Below, one piece after another: positions 23,148 through 35,500 of a stretch of DNA of 64,000 nucleotides (within the stretch, counting starts at the first letter, position 1; the number at the start of each line of letters is the position of its first letter). The DNA is from Perkinsus olseni (taxonomy: Eukaryota > Perkinsozoa > Perkinsida): NCBI GenBank assembly GCA_013115125.1, contig JABANN010000036.1, positions 47,924 through 111,923 on the forward strand, written 5' to 3'. Under the pieces are notes generated by a model. It was not told where the DNA came from. It made no database searches and saw nothing but the letters and a program-made list of their open reading frames with translations. The position numbers were made by a program, and so were the translations under genes.

Positions 23148-24949
23148 TCACGCGCCACGAAATTCCGCCTGACTCACCTCACTCTGAATTCGATCGACCC
23201 GGGTCTCAGAATCTTTCGAAAGCTTTCCGTGGTACGTGTGATGGAAGAAGTTGAGGGAGAAGACACATAACAAACCTACAAGGATATACTGCCGACCATA
23301 CCGCTCCGAAGCAGCAGCTCTCACCGCAGCAGTGGACGAGGCCGGTAACGATGAAGTTAAATCGATATCCCCAGTGGTCGACAAGGAGCCCTCCTATCGC
23401 TGCTGAGCCAGACCACGAGAACATGCGGACCTGCGGAAGGCAAGGGAGCGTAGCCGCTCTCAGCAACCAAGAAGGGACTTCTTACCATATCGACGGCATT
23501 GACCTTTCCCCTGTCCTTCCTCGGAGTGTGGTCCATGAGCATGGCTCGGAACACAGGCCTGGAGCAGTTCATGAAGGCCATCCTTATAACATAGAGCACC
23601 AGCAGGATTCCTATTGGTCGCACTATCACCTGAGCACACCCATGCAGGCGCTTACACCGGCCTCGAAGGCCTTACCATAGCCCACAGCAGCAACACAGCG
23701 GTTAGCCTGATGGTCACTACGACTTTGACAGTACCGAAACGCGTAGCCAGCTCGTTGGTGACGGCGTAGGTCATAAACGCTACGGTCCTGAAGAAGCGCT
23801 CAGTCCCCCACCCACTACGCAAGGGGGCCTCACAGAGTGGTCACGACGTTTAGAATTGCCAGAGTCCTCGGGTCCACTCCATAGTCATTCTTGAACCAAA
23901 GCTGGAAGTACTGCACAGACATGCCGGACCCCAATGCTGTGATGACATCCTGGCCTAGGATGGCGCATACTATGCAGATAGAGTTGGTGTAGGAGCGGAT
24001 TAGCTGAGCAGCGACGAGGAGGCACCATAACGGCTAGTGGCCATCACCCTGCAGTACCTTGGTCCTGTGGGTGAAGGGTATTGTCACCTCCACCAATTCG
24101 TTCGGATTGTCCTCGCATACGGCCTTGGTCGCCACTTTGGCACCTCCTTTGGCATCCTCCTTGCGGAAGAACATATCAGCAACCATACCGAAGATGGCGC
24201 ACGAGGAGCCGAAAAGAAGCACCTGCCAAGACCGCTGAGGTACCCTCCAGGTGACGCTGAGCTTACCTTCTTCAAGCATGGTAGTGTCCACGTGTTACCC
24301 GCTAGAGACAGGATTAAAGCATTCAGAATGGGGCCGCTCGCTGTAGCCAACTGGGCGAGGGTCCACCTAAGGCAATGCATTCCGGCGACTGTGGCGAGTG
24401 TCTCCACCGACCTGAGTGACTCCAGCGGTGCTCGGTTGCCTGTTGACATACCGTCTGCAATGAGGGTACTCAAGGTGGTCTCCGAGAAGGCAGTGAAGGT
24501 CCCCCAGAGGATGTAGGACGGGTAGGCTATCCATAGCTGATCCGTGAGGAAGAGGGCAAAGTTCATACCGATATTGAAGATGCCCAGGAAGCCCAAGCCA
24601 CGCATCAAGTCCGGTTTAGAGATGTTGTCGGCCACGATGCCTGCTAGAGGGGCACAGGCCAGACACGTGAGGCCTTGGACGGAGGAGAAGACCCCAACCA
24701 TGGTGTTAGAACCGCCGGTGATGGTATATAAATATCCGAGCATAGGAATGCCCGTCCAGATAGACTGACTAAACTTGATCAGGAAGGTGACCAGAAAACC
24801 GAGCTTAACATTGAACGAGGCACTTCGGAAGCTCCGCCATAAGAACACGATGGGCTGCACATCTTCGCCCGTCTTGGCGCTGCTGTTCTCCGTGCGGCTG
24901 CCAGAGGTCTGCAGTAACCCCTGTTGGAGATCTCGACGTTCGGGCATGG
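23148..24949 (-). CDS. Major facilitator superfamily transporter
   Basis: Polytopic membrane transporter in several exons. N-terminal exon: about 40 polar residues, then helices with KLGFLVTFLIKFSQSIW, MLGYLYTITGG and the MFS loop-2 signature PLAGIVADNISKPDLMR. Later exons give GPILNALILSLAGNTW, a helix plus charged central loop (24.04-24.24 kb), GMSVQYFQLWFKNDYGV (about 23.9 kb), VIRMAFMNCSRPVFRAML, RDKG-like loop TPRKDRGKVNA, and MFSWSGSAAIGG..DHWGYRFNF (about 23.35-23.46 kb). The C-terminal exon ends at 23148. The start is the Met of MPERRD; an upstream frame to 24998 exists. Substrate unknown; it resembles uncharacterised protist MFS proteins. Confidence 0.78.
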
Positions 24950-25043
24950 CCGGCGGAAGACGAATTGAAAACCTCCTGCGTCGGTCCGAGCAGGTCATCA
25001 GAGGGCTGCTGCCAACTCAACACCTCAAGACGGTCACGAATCG

Positions 25044-26456
25044 TTGAAAGAAAATTTATCGCTGACTTCAAAACACAGACTGCCCTCGTCCTCAGCAAGG
25101 CCCTCACAGCCGACCAAGCCTTGGGCCACAGCGGCCTCCACTTTAACACGGGAAGGAGCGGCGCCCTGAGTGTAAGAGACTGATGGGACGAAGAAAACTC
25201 CCCTCTACGGACCGGTCCATCCAGCCGCCGCTCTCGCCATGTCCAATTCCGAATGACCTCCTTAGTGCCAAAACGATGGAAGAGTCGGGTCTCGACCAGA
25301 CGTACTAAGACGCCGTCGACTCGCAATAGAAAGGAAGCAAGCACATACCTACACAGCCAGCGTGGGGGCGCTGGAAACTGCACCGGTCAGCAGCTCACCA
25401 AAAACCCGGCATCACCCTCAGCCGTATTATATATTTACTACTGCCGTTGTCCGCCAACTCATCCTCCCACAGGCAAACCTGAAGACGGTGATACCGCATG
25501 CCCGCTCCTCCCCTTAGGAGAACTACCTGTGAAAACCACAGTATCGGCAGGCTTCTGTCGGTGAGCTGACCGAGGGGCAGACAGCCCGCTGGGTCGTCAA
25601 TCTCCTCCACGGCCCACGGCCCGTTGAAGGTGCCCGCGTACGCTGTGGTGTAGGTCCAGTCTGCCTTGGGCAGCTGCGGATTGTCGTTGTTATTGCTTGG
25701 GCTGAGCACGTGGACGTCAGGATTGCTCGTGTCCGGGTGCCAATTCTGCGCCGCAGCCACACGCACTTGCCGGGGACTGAGCGAAGAGATGATACTCCAG
25801 TCCACCCCTGATCACCAGTAGTACCATCTTTCTCCGAGTTCACGCCACTTCTCACTGGGCACCCGACCCAAGAGCCCATCGTCGGCTGCCGGGACACCTT
25901 GATGCCACTCAGCCACCGCCGCCAGAGCCTCAGTGATGTCGAACAATATGTTAACTCCGGCAGTAGGGCAACTGATGGTCAAATGAGCGCCTGAAAAGTG
26001 CCAGTCCATACAGTATCGCCTCGACGTCTCCCGGAGACGCACTGAGTGAGGCAGCGCGAGAAGAATTTGAGTACAGGAAACTGTGCTGATCAAAGAGTGA
26101 CTATGATACCCAAGGTTGTGTAGAAGGCACTCCGCTCAGTGTGGATAGCACATACACCCAGGCTACCGTCAGACCCGGTCAACCCAGTAGCCAGGCAGAG
26201 GCGAGTACAGAGCACTACGAGGAAGCTGCGCGAAGGAAGAGGCGACCCAAAGTGTACAACCTCGTTGACTTTCTCGATGTGGATCGCGCTAACACCAAGG
26301 CTACCGTCAGGCACTACCTGAGAATATCATGTCCGGTATCCAGCGACGATCGAAGGGCAGCTTCTTCTCAATATCGTCCCGTTCAACAGCATCAGCAATG
26401 GCCGCTGATGGTTCCGATGCTTCGAAGACCCAACCCTCGTTAGAGAACTCTGGCAT
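25044..26456 (-). CDS. TIP41-like protein (PP2A/TOR pathway regulator)
   Basis: Cytosolic regulator of type 2A phosphatases in TOR signalling. Exon 1 gives GWVFEAS..IEKKLPFDRRWIPDMIFSG, like the TIP41 start. A 327-bp intron (25991-26317), long for this genome, follows. Then AHLTISCPTAGVNILFDITEAL, the hallmark KADWTYTTAYAGTF and SLPILWF (about 25.6-25.65 kb), WEDELADNGSSKYIIRLRVMPGF, and ASFLLRVDGVLVRLVETRLFHRFG. Each block aligns in order with TIPRL/TIP41. Introns are canonical. The C-terminus after about 25.2 kb is uncertain: two frames are open, and I prefer the one ending FSFNDS at 25044. Confidence 0.85.
26102..26320. repeat. 33-bp imperfect direct repeat inside a TIP41 intron
   Basis: Two copies of a stretch beginning gtgtggata/gtggatcg and ending aggctaccgtcag lie about 140 bp apart (near 26138-26173 and 26277-26311), at the two ends of the unusually long TIP41 intron. 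The second copy runs up to the donor site. Confidence 0.75.
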
Positions 26457-26625
26457 CCCCACTGACACTAGAAGAAGGCAACGAGACGGCGGTAACCCCC
26501 CCCCCCTCCGCACTTGGCGAGTACTCCAACACTACAGCCGGGACCATCACAACTTTTACACTGTCATACTACCACGAAGAATTGCAAGCAACATCTGCAG
26601 GCGCACGGACATGCAACGAATTGGG

Positions 26626-28883
26626 CTATCCCTGACCAGCAGCCGCGGCTGCCTCCCCCGCCTGCTGCTGCTGCTGCTGGAGCTTGGCGATCATCGCGGG
26701 GCCCTTCTCGTGAAAGTGGAAGTACTGTACCCCTCCGATCTGCCGATGCTTCGATTTATCCCGGCTCAGAATGTATCTGAGTAGTGAGCTCAAATCGAGG
26801 GAACGCCGGAGACGTACAGTCCCCAGGCAACGTAGAGAGCTCCGCAGATGATGAGACCGCCGCCTAGCATCCTATTACGGCCACCCTGCCAGTTAGCCGT
26901 AGACAAGATAAGAGACCTGATAATGGAGGTGGAAACAACCCTGAAGCTCTGTTCTACCAAGACACACAGGTCACAATAGAACGTATCCTACAGATTTCCC
27001 CTAGTCGCACGTTTTGGACAGCTGACCTACTTCGAGCCCCCAAACGATAAGGCATCCCAGACGCTCTGGACATAGACAGTGATCTCGTCCCCAGGCTGCA
27101 GGGTCCGATCTATAACTCCCCACTTCTTCTGGAAGTCCGGCACAAGCGGTGTGACTGCCAAAGACCCAGGTTCAAATCCCGGCCCGACCCTTTTACGTCC
27201 CCACTCATCCAGTTCTTGAAGTGAGCGTTCTCGAGGCCCCATCCAGCCGGATTCTCCCTGGTCTCGTGGCCCGGCAATGACGAGCAAGGAGGATCGAAAT
27301 TACAGCTTGGGGGATCTGCAACATTTGAGTAGCCCCCCAGGATGATGCCCGACCACCCCCCCCCCTTCCCGGTTACCGCTGGTAAAGTCGCAGTCTGCCA
27401 TCTCCACGACGTTGCCGTCGAGGTCTGTAGTAGTGGTACCTACGGAAGGCCCATACTCAACAGTATCCCTTATGCATACGATAAACGCGCGAGATGGTAT
27501 ACGAGTTGATCGTCCACCGAGGAGAGCAAAAAGGACCTAGTCGAAAGTGTCTTCATATTCTAAGTGAAGATGATAGTCACTATCCTTCCCCTGCCGGACG
27601 TCTACTATGACGCACATTCTTTCACTAGCGGATGCCTTAAGACAATTAAGCGGCCCTACTACTGTACGTACGTGCAACCCTAGTCGGTATTGGCACAGTG
27701 CTGCTATTGGCCGGCACACAAACTTGTGGAGGGAACTCCTCGAGCAGCCAAAAGTTGTGAGTTCTGAAAAATCAGGTACTCCGGATCATCGGAAACAAGA
27801 CAGACGACGAGGACCTCACCTGTAGAACTGTGAGGTCTGCACAAGATCCGCCAACTCCGGGTTTTTGGTAACCACCTGTGGTTTCGGAGTTACCCTCTCG
27901 GGGCTCTGGTCGACTTCTGAGTAACAGTCCATTCGAACTGGGCCGATGGTCTGGAGCCCACCCCTACTACCAAGCTCAGCGACGGCCCCAGTGGAGTTCT
28001 TAACGGAGAGGTAGAACGTGTCCTTGAACACTGAGCGTGCTATAAGACCACACGGGTAGAGCCTGATCCGACCGGTCATAGCACTGGCTTCAGGGCAGAT
28101 CATGTGCTCTTACACTCTCGTATCGACCTCACCGAACCTGGCCGGCTCATCGTCTGCTGTCCTCCAGTCCGTACACGAGTCTAGATCACCCTTGGCCATA
28201 TTACTACCACCCTTCAGCTGGTCAGTGTTGACCGATGTGATGTACCTGAACAGGTCGAATCTTGACGAGCGAGGTCCCGTCACCCTACACTCGGTGATTT
28301 TGATAGACCTTCCCCAGACGGTAGTGGACGTAGACTGGCGCCTTCATCTCGTTCTGGACTATCGTTCTCATAGTAACAACGCCGTTGGCGTCACCGGGTA
28401 TGGAGGTGTAATCCAGCTCGATCTCTTGCACGGCGCTAATACCATAAATCCCCCACATCACCACGGTCAACCCCCTATTACTTGGCTGAGATAAGCAAGG
28501 CAAGGCCGTACGCGATACAGATGCCCCCGAAAATGAAAACACAAGTGGCAGCCCGCACCACCGTCAACAACGGGACCGTCCCTGGTAGGGTCTGCTGGAG
28601 GACCTAATAGAAGAGGCTATCCATCCACTGCGATGAAGCGCCATTCTACATCGTGCTTGGCCTTCTCCCACCAGCTGACTTGAGGCGTATCTTCGACCTC
28701 CTCCTGCTCAGGATCCTCAGCTAGGATATCTTCAGAAGGTTCATCAGGGGCCTCCGATGCAGCCGACATCCCCCAAAGATTCGCCTTGGGCAGGATATGC
28801 CTTCGACCTCGTGTCGAGGAGGCCTCGTGGTGTCCAATTATCGCAGCCTGGGACGGCCGGCGATGATGAGGCCCGTCGGACAT
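26626..28883 (-). CDS. CDC50/LEM3 family P4-ATPase (flippase) beta subunit
   Basis: Chaperone and subunit of phospholipid flippases, in the secretory pathway and plasma membrane. Exons in order: a polar, acidic N-terminus ending KAKHDVEWRF; TM1 with CVFIFGGICIAYGLALL; EIELDYT and HYRLGKVYQNHR, family hallmarks; QLKGG and a cysteine; CGLIARSVFKDTF (hallmark CGLIA-S-F-DTF, about 28.0 kb); the lumenal PDFQKKWGVIDRTLQPGD and SFGGSK; then NWQGGRNRMLGG..ALYVAWGLYILSRDK, the second TM helix. The tail has a five- to six-residue Gln run and an Ala run, encoded by ctg repeats, before the stop at 26626. Lumenal cysteines are consistent with the family. Introns are short GT-AG. Confidence 0.9.
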
Positions 28884-29198
28884 TCTAATAGCACAACAGA
28901 ATACAGTCCCTGGACGGAGGTCCTGGGGGTGTTCAAGAAACCCATCCAGAGACTCAGAATCGACCCTCGGGCCGTATTTTACGTGTAAAAAATCAATTCC
29001 AGAGTCTAGTCTGAGTGTCCGAATTGGATGATGAAACTAGGGGCAGCTTCGCCTCTTAAACGCTAGTGACGAAGGAGACGTAAGACTTGGCAGGAAAATG
29101 CGCCGCGAAATTGTCGCGCGCCACGAAATTCGCTGCCACTGTGAACTCAAGATCTGCCACGTGAACAGTAGAAACGTTAACGTGTTGGTAATCGGGCG
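28884..29198. other. Spacer upstream of CDC50, downstream of IPI3
   Basis: 315 bp between two same-strand genes. It should contain the CDC50 promoter and the IPI3 3' end. It holds a short cgcg-rich stretch (29100-29130) with gcgcgccacgaaatt; I see no gene. Confidence 0.5.
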
Positions 29199-31985
29199 TT
29201 AGACTCTCTTCTTCTTAGTTGACTTGCTTGCGGCTTTACGCTTGGGACGGGACACTTCCGCTGGGCGCTTCACACTGGGCTTGCTAGTCCCCTTCTTAGT
29301 CACCTTCGGCGGCGCCGTCTCGGGCTCCTTAGGGGCTTCTACCGCCTGCAAAAGACAATGGTCAACCTAAGATACACTGGGAAGAGTCTTACCGGCTCCA
29401 TCACAGCAGGAGGGACCGCTACCGCCGATTCAGCTAGGGCGGGGGCGCCTTGGGCGGCACTGCCGCGGCTGCCGTCTTCCTTGTACAGAGTGAAGGCCAC
29501 ATTCTGCCACTTGTCTCTCTGAACGTTAAGAAGGGAAGTCCGACGTACGCGCTGAGTGATGCACTTAATGATGATGGTTATAAGGAGACGTCCGAAAGCG
29601 CGTCAGCTGGCATCCCACTGTAAGACGGTTTCGAACCTTTCGAAACATGGATGGAAAACGGGCTTACCATCTGATTGGCCTTGGCGACGGATTCATCGCA
29701 GGCGGGGGAGGCAAATACGTCTTCTAGCAGGCCGTGAGTGAGGCAAGACACGGGAGACTGTTGCCTCTCCCTTTGCAAGTCGATTTCGAAGACATCCCCA
29801 ATCGGCACGGGCTTCTTCGGCTCGACCTTTCGTGAGGGGAGGGGCAAAGCTTCGAGATCGTCCACCGGAGTGAGAACCCGCTGGAGCGCTTGGAAGCGAG
29901 GGGCGACAAAGCCGGTCGAATGTCGCATCAGATCCACTCGGGAGAGCATCGTGAGCCCGCAAGGCGGCTGTAGACTCAGCTGAGCCGTGGAGACCTGAGA
30001 GCCTGGCCTCTCTCGATAAGTGCACAATAAGGGCTGTCACCTGTTTGATCGTCTGACCGCTGAAGACGTCCCAAATGCGCAGACCGTCGGCAGCAACGCT
30101 CACCACTCTGCTACCGTCGATACCTGAAAGGGGCCGACCACCGAGGCTGTTTCAAACTATCGCCTTGTCGTTCCTTGCGTATGCGGTTATGCACAACTGG
30201 TTTCTTTCCGAAAGTGCGACAAGGAGTAATTCCTGCGAGGTTGAGATGACTACTGCTACGCACCGCGTCCGTGTGCATGCGTGCAGAGTAGTCCGGGCAT
30301 CAGCTATATTCCACGTCCACCTCACAAGCTCCCTTTGGCCCCGTGTTCCACGTATGCTACAACAACGAGCGGAAGATACGGCACTTACTGCATCCCAGAC
30401 CGAGTAGGCCCGACTGATGGGAGCCTGTGAGGACTGTCATCTCCTTGCTCTCCACATCGATAACCTACGATCAGGGCATGCTGCCGTACCAATACCGGGG
30501 TGCTCTCTTACATGCACTCTGCCGTCGTCTCCTCCCGCATAGAGGGGACCTCGAGGACTCAGAGCGATGTGCTTAACAGGAGTAGGGAGGTTAAACGTAG
30601 CAACCTGACGACCGCTGCCGCCGGGCGTGAACTCCCACACCTTCACGCTGCCGTCAGCGGAGCCCGAAGTGATGAGGATCCTGAATTAGGAGAATGGCCA
30701 ACTGGTCAATGCCTCCCTCGCCGGTTTTTGAACGGTCTTTCGTATCCTCCTGTGCACGAGGACGACCCCGATTTTTTTCACGCGCACAACTTGTGCGGCA
30801 CAAGAGTGCCTCGATGGCAAGTCTCCATCCGTGACCGAACGTTCAGACATTTGACACGCTCAGAACGGATACACCTATGCCACGACTTGAACTCACTTGG
30901 ATGGCTCTGAGAGGTGGCCTGCAGGCACAGCCTCTTGTAGAATCTCCAATGCATTGACCGGCAAGGTGTGGCCGCGGAAAACGCGGGCAGGGGACGGGGC
31001 ACCACCTACAGGGCAGCGCGTTGAGAGCTAGCGATAGTCAGACCGGTAGCTCACCTCCACCTCCACCGGAGGTCAGCAGACTCGACAATGTGAACACCTG
31101 CCACCGAGCACTACGCGTTGACGCAGCCGCCGCACGGGTGACAAGTGGGCACGAAATCACGGGAAAGATTCCGACGGGTGGATTTTCACATAGGGGCGTA
31201 CAATAAAACACAGCGATTCAGAATCAGTTTTGTACGAGTAGAAACGCCTACCTTCACCGTAGTGTCTTGGCTGGCCGTGATCAGGTAGGAAGCGTCAGCC
31301 GTCAGTCGCATTTGGGTGACTCCCGAGTAGTGAGCCTTCCAGGTTCGAAGCAGACGGCCCGTGCTCCTGCAGAAGGGAAGAGCCGCTATGGTGGTTAAAC
31401 GCTGCACAAGTCGCCTACAGCTGCCACATGTATACCGTCCCAGAGACCCCGCCACCGATCAATAGCTGAGCTCGCCCTTGAGTGAACAGAATACTGCTGA
31501 GCTTCTGAGGGTAGGGATGACGGTAAAAGATGAGTCCCCACCGGAATGGTCGGATCACCTCAGGCGTAGAGCACTTGTAGCAAGGGTTCGAGGACATCCC
31601 TCTGAGTGCATCATCCTCCTCGTCATCACCACCGCTGTCTACCATCTTCCAGTAGTGTAACAGGCCCTTGTTGCTCTGTGCTGCACACACGTAGCCGTCG
31701 GCGGTAGGGACCACAGCAGCCGACGAGGAATCCTACAGTGGACGTCTCAGCCCCACGCTCGGCCGATAAAAAATGAGGGCTCACGGTGGCAAGAGGCGAC
31801 AGATCAAGGATCGGTGGTCATGAGCGTACGGATAAGCTCACCTTCATTTGCCTCACAATAGCACCAGTATGCACGTCAATGACGAAGATGCCACTCCCGC
31901 TGCCCGTGGTGGGCACCAAGGCAACATCCAGCATCCCGAGGTGTCGACCGCTGCTGCTACTGCTGCTACTGCCGTGTGGTGGCAT
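29199..31985 (-). CDS. IPI3/WDR18-like WD40 protein (pre-rRNA processing)
   Basis: Beta-propeller subunit of the Rix1/PELP1-type complex that acts in 60S ribosome maturation in the nucleolus. First exon: MLDVALVPTTGSGSGIFVIDVHTGAIVR, matching the IPI3/WDR18 start. Then YVCAAQSNKGLLHYWKM, LLIGGGVSGTVYMWQ, GRLLRTWKAHYSGVTQMRL, YLITASQDTTVKV (the most conserved IPI3 blade), HIALSPRGPLYAGGDDGRVHV, and RVVSVAADGLRIWDVFSG. The last exons are Ala/Pro/Lys-rich and end in a basic tail (KRKAASKSTKKKRV), probably a nucleolar signal. Its neighbour is RRN3, on the same strand, another rRNA-production gene. The start could also be a few codons upstream. Confidence 0.82.
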
Positions 31986-32530
31986 ACTGGGGAAAGGCGG
32001 ACAAGACAACCCTAGTAGTCACGCGCGGATAATGGAGGCATACTGGCATACCCGAAAGCTCACGATCAACATCTACGGGCCAGCCACAGTGTCGGAACGA
32101 AAACGCACCAGCGTGGCCGCTGGACGTTACGGAAGAGTGGCTAAAATGTTGAACTGTGCTCTGATGATCAGATGGCGACTGATCAATGAAGATTTCCAAA
32201 ACCAGGAGACGACTGCTCCTCGCGAAAACGGAGACCAACGCGGTGAAGTACGAGCCAGAGCCGTAAGGCAACGACCCACACATTCTACAGCCTCAACAAC
32301 CAGCCTGCATGGACAATAGGGAACAAACGCTGAATGCAACAGCAACAACCGCAGTGAGTGCAGGAAGAAACCATACACAATGAGAGAAACGTCGCGGGTT
32401 GCTGTTGTTGGTACGTAGTAGCGGTGAATTGAGACGACACCACAGGCTCACGAGCTGCGGAATGCTCGGCTGCCCATGACGCTGAGCAGGACCTGACGAG
32501 CACAGGGAGGTCCCCAACAGGGACCGAAAG
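31986..32530. other. Spacer between RRN3 and IPI3
   Basis: About 545 bp between two same-strand genes, containing the IPI3 promoter region. Several open frames overlap here, none with a domain. Confidence 0.5.
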
Positions 32531-35500
32531 CTATCCTACTCTGTTCGCCAATGTGTCCTCCATCTCGAATTCATCATCATCGTAATCGGGCTCGTCCCAG
32601 TGATTGGTCGAGGAGTCACCAGCCACCAGCGTAGCGGGAGGCAGCAGAGGGATGGAGCTGTCGTAACTGAAGCATAGATAGGCTCGAGGGTGGGGAGAAC
32701 AAGATGGTTCCGTGGACAGAAAATCCTATAAAAATGAGAACAGAAAAATGACGTCTGTCGTGACTCAATAAGCGAGGCATTCAGTATCACCATCACGTAT
32801 ACACGAGAAATATATATGAGATTAACCATTAAAAAACAGCCAGTCCAACGGTCCTGACTACTAGGAGTCTCCTAGTAGTCAGGACCGGTGGACCTGAAGT
32901 CTCCTAGTAGGAGATAACCCCGATCAATACAAAAGCGACAGCATCGCTCTCGGCTACTTACAGTTCATCCTCATCAACGGATGTCAACCTCTGTCGCTTC
33001 GGTGACGGCTCCTCCAGGCTTGATTCCCGTCGCGAACGGGGAACATCAGGCACGTGACGGGGGTGGAAGGCGGGCGAGGGCCTAACAGAAAGGAACATAC
33101 GACGAGACACTCCAGCACCACAGGGTCCCTCGACAAGTGGCCGGTAAGGGAGAAGGCAGACTGTGGTGGGCGAATGCACATGTGGAGTCCGATGCATGAG
33201 GAAAGCCTTACTCGATAAGGGAAAACAGCAGTTTGTGTCGAGAGACGTGGCGAATGTACCATGTACAGCACGATGAAAGCATCATGTGCAGTCGATCGAC
33301 GAGCGAGAAAGCAAGTTCGCCTTGCCAAGTCATGCAGCAGTCTGGTCACTTACGTCACAACAATGGCCGGCCGGTCATGCCCTTCCCTTCCCGAACCGTG
33401 ATCCTGAGGAGAGAGTCGAGATACGGAACCGACACGGTAGGGATTGTCGTACTGCACTAGCCGGTGGATGCAAGGTGTTAGCGAAGCCCGCCTTCCGAAG
33501 TCGCGGCATGGCAACCCTCGCATGAGGATTATAGGTAATCTCCTCGTCTGTAGCGCTCGACGAGTATCCACCTGAAAAAGGGTTATTCTATTCTCTCCGA
33601 TATGCAGTCAGCCCACCGTGTTCAATCTCCCCCGCCAGACTGATCTCGGAAGCGTCGGATGCCCCCGAGGCTGCGTCATCATCAGCATCACTCGACACTG
33701 GATCCTTCCACATGAAAGTGAGCAGCTCCTCAGCCGCCTTCTCCTTGGGCAGGCCCAGAGCTCCAGCGGGCAGCATGTCCAATACGGCAGTTTTCACGGT
33801 CTCATCTTCAACCTCGGGTACGTCACTCCAGTCTCGATAGATCTCCGTGATGAAGCCTTGGGAGTGTCGAAGGTTGTAGGGTTCGAACGGATAGACCGGC
33901 TGAAGTCGCTGCGCCAAGTTGATCGATCCAGGAGCCACCGGCATCGAGCTTCGACGTTGGGCCATGACCTTCCTCTCGAACTCCTTCCAATTGAGATTCT
34001 GAAAGTTGAACTCGCTGGCCTCCCTGAAACAGAATAAATTTCAAACAGGAAACTTCCACCTGGCCGAGCCTTACGGATCTGGGCTGGGAGGCACACCGTC
34101 TACTGGCTGACCACGATTCATCGAGGCATACTGATGGGCCAGAGCTTCCATAATGAGGACCCCTAGGGGCTGTGCGCTTGGGACCGTCGCCTGTATAACT
34201 AATGTGCCGGCTGGGTTACAGAAGTGCGGCTCACCACTGTCCTTGCCAGTTGCTGGAGCAACGGGGGCGCCACGAAATCGAGGAGTTTGGGCTGAACCGA
34301 CAAGGTGTAGACCAGGGACTTGTGGGACTCCTTGTCAAAGATGCCGTCCAAAAAGTCGGAACCTGCTGGATCACAAAATCTTTCCTGTGCGCAAGATATC
34401 TATCTACACTCACCCCCTTCCGACGCCCAGGCCTGCAGCTTCCAGCAAAGCATGTAACATATCTGACCAACAATGGCGATCCGAATGAAGGTCAGGCGGG
34501 CGACCCATCCCCTACGCTCTGGACGACCACTACGATGAGGACGCAGGTGTCGAAGTTGAGCGGCTCCTCTTGTTGCTGGACGAACTCCAACCTGAACATC
34601 CACAAGAACGAGTCACACGGGGGCCCAACCGACCGTGGAATAACCACAACGGTTGCCAGCATTCAGCCACCTACATGAACTTAAGAGTCTGTTGACTGTA
34701 CGAGCCTGGAAGGAATGTCGCCCGACAGCAGAAGTTGCCAAGATACTCGCCGCACCTGTCATAGACTGGCATAGCGCAGGCATCAGAGTGGTCGAAACGT
34801 ACAAGCGCCGTCTAAAGTCATCTCGCATGCTGCCGTTAGCACCCTCCAGATGCGGTCGCTTGTCCTCATTTCGAAGGCTCACGGAGCGAGTTTCGGTAGG
34901 GCTGGATGCTTCTTGGGTCGGGACCTCCTCTTCCCCATCCTCGGTAGTCTCGCCATAGAGCCTCTTGAGGAGTATGCAAATAAAAGCTTCAGCATACTTG
35001 ATATGCAGAGAGGAGACGTAGTAACTGAGGACCACGGGGAGGTGCTGCTGCTGCTGCACTGTAGCAAGAAGGCACAACCAAGAGACTTGGTCCAAGACCG
35101 CTCAGTATTCGACAACTCTCCACTTACTACTACGGACTGCTCCAAGAGTAGACTCTGATCGATTCTGTGGCATCTATCTACATGCACTGTTCGTGCGAGT
35201 GCTCCCACACACAGGTCAGTAGTCAGGACGCGGGCGCAAGAAGGCAGCTGTCGCTTGCAGCGAGAATAATAATGCTTCATACCGACCCTTCCCCAAATCA
35301 CCGCCGGCTTCCCTCGCCTTACGCCAAATACTGGACATATTTCGTCTTGTGCGTCCTCAACACCACATCCTCGAAGTGCCCAAGTACGTATGATACCAGC
35401 CGGTTGTCTTCGCCACTCGGCAGCTCTCCAGCCGCTGCATCCCCGCCGGACACGCTCAAGGTGTCCCGGAAAAACCTAGGAAAAAGCAACCGGCATTCAC

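Noticed and set aside
24805-25383. Continuation of the TIP41 frame into the MFS first exon
   Set aside because: After about 25.2 kb it loses TIP41 similarity and overlaps the well-supported MFS exon in another frame.
27110-27195. tRNA-like T-arm (ggttcaaatcc) on the plus strand
   Set aside because: No matching acceptor, D-arm or anticodon stem could be built around it, and the stretch is the coding exon of the CDC50 gene on the other strand.
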